Source of the DNA: Rhynchopus sp. YZ270_cl-10
Taxonomy: Eukaryota > Euglenozoa > Diplonemea > Diplonemida > Diplonemidae
Direction: 5' to 3'
Assembly (NCBI GenBank): GCA_964035575.1
Contig: OZ037835.1
Location: 1,922,001-1,986,000, forward strand
DNA: 64,000 bases
Shown here in pieces: positions 41,341 to 50,655 of the stretch. The notes under the pieces are model-generated. The model searched no databases and was not told where the DNA came from. It was given only the letters and a program-made list of their open reading frames with translations. How positions within the stretch are numbered: the first letter of the stretch is position 1; every line of letters starts with the position of its first letter. The translations under genes and the position numbers were made by a program.

Positions 41341-42399
41341 CAGGGGTCCTAAGAGTGGTAACTTTTACCACTTCTGAAGTGACCTTTTTTATTTTTTTGA
41401 AATCCGAAGGTCACTTCGAAGTGCCCTTCGAAAAGTGCCCTAAAAAGTGACCTTCCTCTTTTTATTTTTGAAATCCGGTGTCACGAAGTGACCTCGGATA
41501 CTTAACATACACCGGGAACACGTTGGAGGGTCTTTTCTTTTTGCCAAGATTAGTAGTCTGCAGGGCTGCAGGTTGCCAATGTACATTTTTTTTTTTGCAA
41601 TTTTTCTTGAAATGTTGCGTACCGGCTTCGCCAGGAACCTTTGGGTGACATGACCGCCGTTTCTTTTAGAAATGTACTGAGGTTACTGATAAGGAGGCTG
41701 ACACCCACTAAGCACCTGCCAAAACATCTGCCTATGGCTGTGTTGTATTGTTCGTGGTAAGAAGCATAACGGTGGCACCAGACTGCGAGACCGCGAAATT
41801 GCCTCACAAAAAAAATCGTATCTAGTACCCTGTCCCTATGATACGGCGATAACCAACGTCCAGTGTATGTCCGAGGAATTTGCACCTTTTCAACTTCACT
41901 TTTGTTGTTCCTCTGAGGGGGGAAAGTTTTTTTTCCTAAGTAAGAGAAAACCGAATGGAGTGGGAACGCTAGTGAGAGCGCAGCGGAAACGATAGTGGGA
42001 ACGCAACGAGCTTTTTTCATAATGTTTTATTCTTCCCCACAAAATATCACGCGCAGAGAAACACTCGTTTTTCACACAGCGCGTCCGTTTTGTTTGTTTT
42101 TCTCAAACGACACCTTTTTTCAAAAAAATTTCCCCGGTATCACATATGATACTGTTTTCCATGGATACACATGAAAAGGAGTTCCGTGCTATTCACAGAA
42201 CTCGATAGGCGATTGAGCTTATCTAACAACAACCAAAACAAAAGAAAGTACAAAGAAGAGAATAAAAAATGCAGGAAAAATAGACAAAGAGAAAAACAAA
42301 GAGATTTTGACAAAGTGAACAATAAAACTCCCCAAAAAACGAGAAGTGACCTTGAAGTTACCATTATTAATTTTTTTGAGAACAGCGTTAGGACCCCTG
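41341..42399. mobile_element. element bounded by hAT-like terminal repeats, composite
   Basis: Terminal inverted repeats CAGGGGTCCTAA (41341-41352, complement at 42388-42399), typical of hAT ends, plus subterminal GTGGTAACTT and AAGTGACC words in inverted order. No 8-bp target duplication is visible, so ends may derive from different copies. The interior has no transposase and contains a copy of repeat R195. Non-autonomous. Confidence 0.5.
42132..42328 (+). repeat. R195 dispersed repeat, forward copy
   Basis: About 195 bases, from CCCCGGTATCACAT to AAAGTGAACAATAAAA, reappear almost unchanged in reverse orientation at 60400-60593. The open frame inside is shared by both copies only because the DNA is the same. 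Confidence 0.9.
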
Positions 42400-42479
42400 G
42401 CAGGGGGTGATAACAAATATCTACTCCACTAATCGGGTCGAGAAAAAATGTCGTGAATTCAGAGAGGGTTGTCGTTCGG

Positions 42480-42640
42480 TTCAAAACGCACGTTTTGAAG
42501 CGACCAGAGCCTTATTTGCCGTCTTACCGTTTCCCCTCCCCCCTTGTACTTCAGGACGCGGTTTTTCGGGACTTTTGGGGTTTGAAAAAAGGATGGATGC
42601 GATCAACAAACAACGTATAAATATAGAACGGGGGGTATTT
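42480..42640 (+). repeat. dispersed repeat R150, copy 2
   Basis: TTACCGTTTCCCC..., TACTTCAGGACGCGG, GGACTTTTGGGGTTTGAAAA, ATGCGATCAACAAACAACG, as in 49930-50130 and, less closely, 20500-20655. Confidence 0.75.
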
Positions 42641-42697
42641 CATTTTTTTTTGAGGAAATTGCAGCGTTTCCTGGGCTGCGGGGTAGGGGGCGATAAC

Positions 42698-42735
42698 ACG
42701 TGATTGTGCACGATGACGCACGATGACAACACGAT
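42698..42735. repeat. GATGACGCAC words flanking the satellite (left)
   Basis: GTGCACGATGACGCACGATGAC just left of the 8-bp satellite. A denser cluster of the same words (GATGACGCACGATAACGCAC) lies at 45798-45858 on the other side. Confidence 0.6.
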
Positions 42736-42780
42736 TTCACTTTTTTTGTTTTTTTAGTGGTGGTTTCACTGGTTTTCACT

Positions 42781-45060
42781 GGTACTATGGTACTATGGTA
42801 CTATGGTACTATGGTACTATGGTACTATGGTACTATGGTACTATGGTACTATGGTACTATGGTACTATGGTACTATGGTACTATGGTACTATGGTACTAT
42901 GGTACTATGGTACTATGGTACTATGGTACTATGGTACTATGGTACTATGGTACTATGGTACTATGGTACTATGGTACTATGGTACTATGGTACTATGGTA
43001 CTATGGTACTATGGTACTATGGTACTATGGTACTATGGTACTATGGTACTATGGTACTATGGTACTATGGTACTATGGTACTATGGTACTATGGTACTAT
43101 GGTACTATGGTACTATGGTACTATGGTACTATGGTACTATGGTACTATGGTACTATGGTACTATGGTACTATGGTACTATGGTACTATGGTACTATGGTA
43201 CTATGGTACTATGGTACTATGGTACTATGGTACTATGGTACTATGGTACTATGGTACTATGGTACTATGGTACTATGGTACTATGGTACTATGGTACTAT
43301 GGTACTATGGTACTATGGTACTATGGTACTATGGTACTATGGTACTATGGTACTATGGTACTATGGTACTATGGTACTATGGTACTATGGTACTATGGTA
43401 CTATGGTACTATGGTACTATGGTACTATGGTACTATGGTACTATGGTACTATGGTACTATGGTACTATGGTACTATGGTACTATGGTACTATGGTACTAT
43501 GGTACTATGGTACTATGGTACTATGGTACTATGGTACTATGGTACTATGGTACTATGGTACTATGGTACTATGGTACTATGGTACTATGGTACTATGGTA
43601 CTATGGTACTATGGTACTATGGTACTATGGTACTATGGTACTATGGTACTATGGTACTATGGTACTATGGTACTATGGTACTATGGTACTATGGTACTAT
43701 GGTACTATGGTACTATGGTACTATGGTACTATGGTACTATGGTACTATGGTACTATGGTACTATGGTACTATGGTACTATGGTACTATGGTACTATGGTA
43801 CTATGGTACTATGGTACTATGGTACTATGGTACTATGGTACTATGGTACTATGGTACCATGGTACTATGGTACTATGGTACTATGGTACTATGGTACTAT
43901 GGTACTATGGTACTATGGTACTATGGTACTATGGTACTATGGTACTATGGTACTATGGTACTATGGTACTATGGTACTATGGTACTATGGTACTATGGTA
44001 CTATGGTACTATGGTACTATGGTACTATGGTACTATGGTACTATGGTACTATGGTACTATGGTACTATGGTACTATGGTACCATGGTACTATGGTACTAT
44101 GGTACTATGGTACTATGGTACTATGGTACTATGGTACTATGGTACTATGGTACTATGGTACTATGGTACTATGGTACTATGGTACTATGGTACTATGGTA
44201 CTATGGTACTATGGTACTATGGTACTATGGTACTATGGTACTATGGTACTATGGTACTATGGTACTATGGTACTATGGTACTATGGTACTATGGTACTAT
44301 GGTACTATGGTACTATGGTACTATGGTGCTATGGTGCTATGGTGCTATGGTGCTATGGTGCTATGGTGCTATGGTGCTATGGTGCTATGGTGCTATGGTG
44401 CTATGGTGCTATGGTGCTATGGTGCTATGGTACTATGGTACTATGGTGCTATGGTGCTATGGTGCTATGGTGCTATGGTGCTATGGTGCTATGGTGCTAT
44501 GGTGCTATGGTGCTATGGTGCTATGGTGCTATGGTGCTATGGTGCTATGGTGCTATGGTGCTATGGTGCTATGGTGCTATGGTGCTATGGTGCTATGGTG
44601 CTATGGTGCTATGGTGCTATGGTGCTATGGTGCTATGGTGCTATGGTGCTATGGTGCTATGGTGCTATGGTGCTATGGTGCTATGGTGCTATGGTGCTAT
44701 GGTGCTATGGTGCTATGGTGCTATGGTGCTATGGTGCTATGGTGCTATGGTGCTATGGTGCTATGGTGCTATGGTGCTATGGTGCTATGGTGCTATGGTG
44801 CTATGGTGCTATGGTGCTATGGTGCTATGGTGCTATGGTGCTATGGTGCTATGGTGCTATGGTGCTATGGTGCTATGGTGCTATGGTGCTATGGTGCTAT
44901 GGTGCTATGGTGCTATGGTGCTATGGTGCTATGGTGCTATGGTGCTATGGTGCTATGGTGCTATGGTGCTATGGTGCTATGGTGCTATGGTGCTATGGTG
45001 CTATGGTGCTATGGTGCTATGGTGCTATGGTGCTATGGTGCTATGGTGCTATGGTGCTAT
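42781..45060. repeat. 8-bp satellite, 285 uninterrupted units with a sharp variant switch
   Basis: Exactly 193 units in the GGTACTAT block (42781-44324), then 92 units in the GGTGCTAT block (44325-45060). Exceptions: two GGTACCAT units (43853-43860 and 44077-44084) in the first block, and two adjacent GGTACTAT units (44429-44444) in the second. No unit is truncated. All three + strand frames are open only because the unit has no stop in that direction; it is not a gene. Confidence 0.97.
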
Positions 45061-46377
45061 GGTGTGGATGCTTCAATGCAACACTAAACTTTGATACAAA
45101 GAGACACAAGTAACTTTTCCTCCCAACATGTGCGCACAGATTCCACCCTCCCCCTCCCAGCCCTAGTGGTGCAACCCCGTGAAACCACCACTTATTAAAA
45201 TAAAGTGAAATCGCGTTCACATGCCTTTCTCTAAATGTCGTCCCCGTCCCCAGATTCGGGCGAACTCGATTTTTTTCCCGCATTTTTTTCCCGCCTTCTC
45301 CACTGCATTTTTGGTGTCCACAGCGGCTCAGAGGAGCCCGAAAAAAAAATACTTTGTGTGGATGAGACCGTGACGCCCCGACGTATGGCGACATCGACCT
45401 CGCTCTCGTCTCCGTGAGAGGGTTACGGAGGTCAAGTCGCACCCTTTATGATTAGTTGATCGGGGGTGTTAATATGGTCTAAAATCCCTCCACCCATCAT
45501 CCAGACATGACCCAGATTGTGTTCAATTGGGTCGAATTTTCACAGTGCTTCCCAAATTTGTCAGGGAGGCCGCGCAAAGCGCAAAAACCCGGGAAAAGGG
45601 CACAAAAATCACACAAAAAAGACGCGAGAAGGGCGGGAAAAAAACCGGTCCCCAGCCGAAAAAACCCGGAAAATAGGATCGTCACGGTTGAAGCCTGTCG
45701 TGTTGTTATCGTGCGTCATCGACGAGACAAGCTGAGGAAGGTGCAGGGTGATTGGCTGCGAAACCCCCCAATTGCCCCCTAAAAAAGTGCACCAGAGCGA
45801 TGACGCACGATAACGCACGATGACGCACGATGACACGCGATTATGCACGATAACTGAGCCTGAAAACGCTGCAGAAATCCAGATGAACAAGATAAAACAA
45901 TAAGCTCGCGTTTCTTTTATCGAACAGATTTTATTCTCCGCCCCGTACCCAAAACGTAAACACCACTTTGAATCAGAAAAAATATTTTCCTCTCCTTTTT
46001 TCTTCCACACGCGCTGGTTTTTGTATTTCGCTAATTTTTATCAAAAAGCTTTGTTTCGAGTGCGAAACGTTTCTCCATGTATTGCACGGGAAACAATATG
46101 ACAAACAGGTGCAGGGTGGTTCCGTGCTTATCATAGAACCTGGCACCTTGTGTGTCTCCCAAAAACCAAAAAAGCGTTGTGTGTGTAGTTTTGAAGGAAG
46201 GAAAAATAAAATCTATCCGTGATATCTTTGTGGTACCGTTTCTCTCCTTTTTTTTGGGAGTGGTGCCTTCCATTACCGCGAACACCTGAGCGTTTTTTTT
46301 CCCCTTCAAATAACCCACCCCACCCCACCAGCACACTTCACACACCCCCTCCCCCTCAAAACACCCCCCAAAACATA
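45061..46377. other. spacer right of the satellite
   Basis: No supported gene. Contains the GATGACGCAC cluster (45798-45858) and repeat R65 (45883-45950). A pyrimidine- and CCA-rich leader (about 46290-46370) precedes the EF-hand gene. Confidence 0.5.
45883..45950 (+). repeat. dispersed repeat R65, copy 1
   Basis: From GAACAAGATAAAACAATAAG to CTCCGCCCCGTACC. Nearly identical to 63936-64000 at the right edge of the window, where it is cut off. Confidence 0.85.
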
Positions 46378-47133
46378 ATGGGAACCGCACCATACACGAG
46401 AACAGTCTACTGGACGGATCCCCGATCAGAGGGGTCCACTGATGACATTAGCAGGCTTGCTTATGAGAGGATGAAGGCGAACCAGCAGATGCTTGCACAG
46501 AAGGTGCGGTTTGACGGAACGTGTTTGGAAGGGGTTTTTGAGCTGATGCGGAACCACGCTGGTGTGGACATGATGTTGTCAAAGAAGAGCTTTTCTGCGG
46601 TCATGGAGGAGATCGGCGTCGCGCAGGCCTACCACGATGAGTTGTTCATCCGTGTGGACGCGGACAATAGCGGCAACATCGATACTGCAGAGTTCTGCGA
46701 AGTGATCGACAGCTTTGTTAACGGCAGCCATCACTTCAAGGTTCTGAGAAGTTGCTTCTCCATCGTCGACGTTCAGTGTACCGGGAAAGTAACCAAGGAT
46801 GAGCTGGACTCCTTCCATCGACACCAGACAATCAACAAAGGGCGTGACAAAGGCCCCACAGAGGCGCAGCTTCTGGTCATCTCAAAAATCTTCCGCCAGA
46901 TTGCGTCCGGAAACCGTGCGCTTTCCTTCAATGACTTTGTGACGGCGTGCTCCGAGGACTCTTCTGTGTTGGTGCCCTTCATGAACCACATCTTAAGCTA
47001 TATGTGTAAGCATCTGATAGGGGTGGCGCCAGAGTCGCCCAAGGCAATAACAAAGAGGACGGAGGACCAATCGGCTAGACTGAACGTTGAGATGGCGAAA
47101 GGGCCGCGGAAGAGGAGCTCCGCTGTAGCTTGA
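46378..47133 (+). CDS. EF-hand calcium-binding protein
   Basis: 251 residues from the ATG at 46378 (MGTAPYTRTVYW); the upstream open frame has no other ATG. One canonical EF-hand loop, DADNSGNIDTAE (residues 94-105), has all calcium ligands. A second, DVQCTGKVTKDE (131-142), is degenerate but keeps the central Gly and final Glu. Flanking helices are well formed. The layout (paired EF-hands in the middle, a following helical pair ending FNDFVTAC) resembles calcineurin-B/NCS-like or calcyphosin-like sensors, but I cannot fix the subfamily. Gly2 could allow N-myristoylation, though the context is weak. Probable calcium sensor or adaptor; partner unknown. A MITE lies 19 bases past the stop. Confidence 0.8.
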   Translation: MGTAPYTRTVYWTDPRSEGSTDDISRLAYERMKANQQMLAQKVRFDGTCLEGVFELMRNHAGVDMMLSKKSFSAVMEEIGVAQAYHDELFIRVDADNSGNIDTAEFCEVIDSFVNGSHHFKVLRSCFSIVDVQCTGKVTKDELDSFHRHQTINKGRDKGPTEAQLLVISKIFRQIASGNRALSFNDFVTACSEDSSVLVPFMNHILSYMCKHLIGVAPESPKAITKRTEDQSARLNVEMAKGPRKRSSAVA

Positions 47134-47151
47134 AAAGGAGAAATAATAATA

Positions 47152-47247
47152 TCGTGTTGCGAAAAAAATGTGGACCAGAATAATTATGGACCTTTTTGGG
47201 GTTTCTTTTGTGCAATTTTTCTGGTCCATATTTTTTTCAAAACACGG
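47152..47247. mobile_element. 96-bp TA-flanked MITE in the 3' flank of the EF-hand gene
   Basis: Inverted ends about 32 bp long (with GAAAAAAATGTGGACCAG and a matching right arm) between TA dinucleotides at 47150-47151 and 47248-47249. The outer bases (CGTGTT / AACACGG) match those of the intron MITE 27168-27255, so these two are probably one family. In RNA it would form a strong hairpin. Confidence 0.72.
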
Positions 47248-47524
47248 TATTATCCTTCCGTCGTCTTTTTGTCTTTTTACATTAAAATTTTTAGTAGATG
47301 TGTGTTTTGATAACTAAATAGGGGTAATTCTTGCTATTCTGGCTAAAAACTAAGGGTTTTTGGGGATTTCAGAACTCTAAGGAGGGTTTTTTCCCCTTCC
47401 CCACCTTCTTTCACCCCCTGTGTGGTAGGGGGGGATACGCAGACGCTACTGTTCATGAAGGTCTCAAGCATTTTGTCAAATACTACGTGGCAAGTAAAAT
47501 GGCTGAAAAAAGGCCAACAACAAT

Positions 47525-47574
47525 AGTGGAGCACACTCTAGGGTGGCTACACTAATACAACCAAGTTTTCAAAA
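47525..47574 (+). repeat. R50 copy 3
   Basis: Identical 50 bases to 12025-12074, ending in a short A-run. Confidence 0.9.
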
Positions 47575-48007
47575 AGCAAAAATGTGTTGGTTTTTTGGTT
47601 TCCACCAAAGCACCGTGAGGGGGGTGTATACCGTACTCTTCCAAACTAACTAGGCTGTATATTTTTTCTTATTGTGACATATTTCCCCTCTCCCACTTTT
47701 TCATCGTGTCGGCTTTCCACGCTTTTTTTTTGTCGGGAAAAAATGAAGATAACCACGAAATGCTAATGTACTTCGTAGCAACCTCGCGGGCTTTGTATCC
47801 TTCGACAACTCGCCTAAGTACCCAGAAGAGGGTCTGTGCTCAATATTGGCCGAATCCTTTTATACTACAGAAGGAAAAGACGTAAAGAGCAATATTACAC
47901 AAAGTGGCGTAGTCCGCATGAGTGCTCCTCAATGTGTACGGCTACCTACAAAGGAAGCAACTCCCACAACCCCACCACACAACAGAGCAACACAAAAGGA
48001 AGACAAA

Positions 48008-48964
48008 ATGGAAGTAGTTATCAAGGACTGTGCAGACAACTCGTACATGATTGAGGTGGATGTGGATGACACAACGGAGACGATGCGGCAGAAGGTGGCG
48101 TCTGCAGTGGGGTTGGCTGAGGACAGCTTCCACATGGGCTTCGGAGGGAAGGAGGAAGGAGAGGACATCACGCAGCTGAGTGCTGGAGACACAATCGTGT
48201 TGACGAAAACTCAGAAGTTCGTGGCCAGAGCAGCACTTCGTGCGTTGGGTGAGAGGGACATCACTGCAGAGAGGCTGGAGACTGTGGAGGATCCTGAGGT
48301 GGCGTGTTTGCTTCTGCAGGCGGAGGTTGCGACTGTCATTCCGAACCAGTTCTTGGCACACAAATCGTTAACAGCACTTGATCTGAGTGCTGTGTCGTGT
48401 GTGACGGAAATTCGTGATGAGTTTCTTCACGGGTGCACAACGTTGACGAGCATCGACCTGTCTGGGTTGACACGTCTGACGCGGATTGGTACCAGCTTTC
48501 TTGCCAACTGCAGCAACCTCAAAGTAGTGGACTTATCACCACTTCGCAATGTTACACACATTCATGACCGGTTTCTTGCCTTCTGCACCAGCCTCACATC
48601 AGTGGACTTATCACCACTTTGCAATGTTACACAAATTGATAACCATTTTCTTGACTTGTGCAGAAGCCTCAAAGAAGTGGACTTATCACCACTTCGCAAT
48701 GTTACACAAATTCGAACAAGCTTTCTTTCCTACTGCACAAGCCTCACAGAACTAGACCTGTCGCCACTCAGCAGAGTTACGCACTTTGGTAAGGACCCTG
48801 CTGACTACTGCACTTCGCTGAGGAGCATCTACCTCACCGGCTGCAGCAGTGCTGTGTCCAGTCGAGTGCGCGAAGGCGAGCTGAAGAAGTATGTGGTTGA
48901 CGCACCTCCGACACGTGGCAGAGGCAAGACGAAAGCAGCCGTACATTGCTGCAGTGTTTCGTAA
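48008..48964 (+). CDS. ubiquitin-like + leucine-rich-repeat protein with CaaX box (paralogue 3)
   Basis: 318 residues. Start set at the ATG giving MEVVIKDC, which places the ubiquitin-like domain at the N-terminus as in all paralogues; the frame is open further upstream, with an in-frame ATG at 47918. Ubiquitin-like residues 1-73 (MRQKVASAVGLAEDSFHMGFGG, LSAGDTIVLT), the shared linker, then only about six LRRs, the shortest array of the family. The C-terminus ends TKAAVHCCSVS, again a CSVS CaaX box next to a second Cys. It lies in a duplicated block with paralogue 4, and the extra repeats there account for most of the length difference. Confidence 0.87.
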   Translation: MEVVIKDCADNSYMIEVDVDDTTETMRQKVASAVGLAEDSFHMGFGGKEEGEDITQLSAGDTIVLTKTQKFVARAALRALGERDITAERLETVEDPEVACLLLQAEVATVIPNQFLAHKSLTALDLSAVSCVTEIRDEFLHGCTTLTSIDLSGLTRLTRIGTSFLANCSNLKVVDLSPLRNVTHIHDRFLAFCTSLTSVDLSPLCNVTQIDNHFLDLCRSLKEVDLSPLRNVTQIRTSFLSYCTSLTELDLSPLSRVTHFGKDPADYCTSLRSIYLTGCSSAVSSRVREGELKKYVVDAPPTRGRGKTKAAVHCCSVS

Positions 48965-49553
48965 AGAGCGACAGGAGAAGCTAGGCAAGGAACGCAGAGC
49001 AGCTCCGCTGTGACAGCTGCTTCACTCAGCTCCGCAACTCGCTCAGGTGGGCCTTCGAATATCGCCGCCCATTTGGTCGAGGAGGCATCTGACCAGGCTG
49101 TCGCCCGTCTCGACGGCAGCGGCCTCCCACGTGTGTTCGCTCAAGATGCGCAGCTCGTCCTTCTCCAGTACCCGTGTGATCCATTTCGTGTCGGAACGAC
49201 ATCCACACTATTGGGCCTACCCTGAGTCGAGAGTCCTGTACATTGTCTCAGGGCAGTGAGGCAGAACAGTTTCTTTTCTTAGCTTCAACGCTGTGGGTCT
49301 GTAAATAAACTGTGACCCAGAACCCATTTCCTGCATCTGCCATCTCCTCCTCACATGGGCGGTCCATTAGCACACCTGGACTTAATAGTCATACGACGCC
49401 CGACTTTTACGTACCCGCGACTACACCATGCCTGTGCTTGGACACTACATCATACCTGCAAAAATTACGAACTCCGCCTGGAGCGAATACACGCCTCACA
49501 CCAAACTTGTGGAAACCCACGCAGTTGATGCCGCGCGATAACGAATATGCTCA

Positions 49554-49610
49554 AGGTGACTAAGCACGAGAGGCTTTGGGTCTCTTATAAACTTTTATTT
49601 CTTTGCTTTT
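49554..49610 (+). repeat. R55 element, intergenic copy
   Basis: AGGTGACTAAGCACGAGAGG with a TTTATTTCTTTGC-type pyrimidine tail; part of duplicated block D1 and mirrored at 52660-52712. Confidence 0.85.
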
Positions 49611-49929
49611 TTCGGGTTTGGGCCTACCATGGGTCTGGAGTGCCCTGTACATTGTCTCAGGGGCAGTGAGGTAGTTGGGGTTTTGTTTTCTCCTTGGTGC
49701 GTGGTGGGGTAGTATTTGGTAATGCGCTAACTTGGGCCGTGAGTGCCTCTGGTTGCGCAGTCGATCCGTGAGCGATTGAAACAGGGAAAGGAAAGCGTGC
49801 ACCGAAAGATCGGTGGAGTTTGCTCGTGTGTGGGTGTCACTGACGGTGCTGATATATCGGCAGACATCCACTGTTTCAGAGGCAGTGATGTAGGAGGTTC
49901 TTTTTCTTTTGTACGAGTTATGCAATACG

Positions 49930-50130
49930 TCTGGAAATGAAAAGACGCGTTCTTCGGTTCGCATGAGTCTTACCGTTTTCCCCTTCCCCCTTTTTGTGCT
50001 CCACCTCTCCCCCGTACTGCAGGATGCGTGTTTTCGGGGGTTTTTTCGGGACTTTTGGGGTTTGAAAAACAAAAGGATGGATGCGATCAACAAACAAACA
50101 ACAAATAAATAAAGAACGGGGGGTGTTTCA
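49930..50130 (+). repeat. dispersed repeat R150, copy 3
   Basis: ATGAGTCTTACCGTTTTCCC, a pyrimidine tract, GTACTGCAGGATGCG, TTTGGGGTTTGAAAAAC, then GATGCGATCAACAAACAAAC. Longest copy of the family. Confidence 0.75.
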
Positions 50131-50655
50131 TTTTTCAGGTTTGGGCTACCTTGGGCCAAGAGTGCCCTGCACAGCGTCGCAGAGGCAGTTAGGTAGCATG
50201 GTGCATCGAAAAGATCGGTGGAGTTTGTATGTTACCGACACACTGTCACTGACACTGAAAGATCAGTCAGGCCTGTACGGTCGCAAGAGGGGGAGTGTAT
50301 ACCGTACTCTTCCAAACTAGGCTGTATATTTTTTCTTATTGTGACATATTTCCCCTCTCATACTTTTTCATCGTGTCATCGGCTTTCTTTGAGCTTTTTT
50401 TTGTCGGGCAACAATGTACTTCGTAGCAACCTCGCGGGCTTTGTATCCTTCGACAACTCGCCTAAGTACCCAGAAGAGGGTCTGTGCTCAATGTTGGCCG
50501 AATCCTTTTATACTACAGAAGGAAAAGACGTAAAGAGCAATATTACACAAAGTGGCGTAGTCCGCATGAGTGCTCCTCAATGTGTACGGCTACCTACAAA
50601 GGAAGCAACTCCCACAACCCCACCACACAACAGAGCAACACAAAAGGAAGACAAA

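Larger units (their letters stand above)
47615..49720 (+). repeat. segmental duplication, unit D1 (LRR block)
   Basis: Upstream leader, gene and 3' flank match 50285-52800. The leader (about 390 bases) and 3' flank (about 700 bases) are nearly identical; the main difference is the number of LRR units in the gene. Confidence 0.9.

Noticed and set aside
41341-42399. A complete autonomous hAT transposon
   Set aside because: The ends look hAT-like but there is no transposase frame and no target duplication; called a composite non-autonomous element only.
42171-42410. 79-codon frame (MKRSSVLFTELDRR...) found again at 60196-60555
   Set aside because: Both lie inside the near-identical R195 repeat; conservation comes from recent DNA copying, and the sequence is low-complexity Lys/Asn.
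42723-45113. Three overlapping open frames of 763-796 codons on the + strand
   Set aside because: They are produced by the 8-bp repeat, which has no stop on that strand; all three frames read the same octapeptide and there is no other coding signal.
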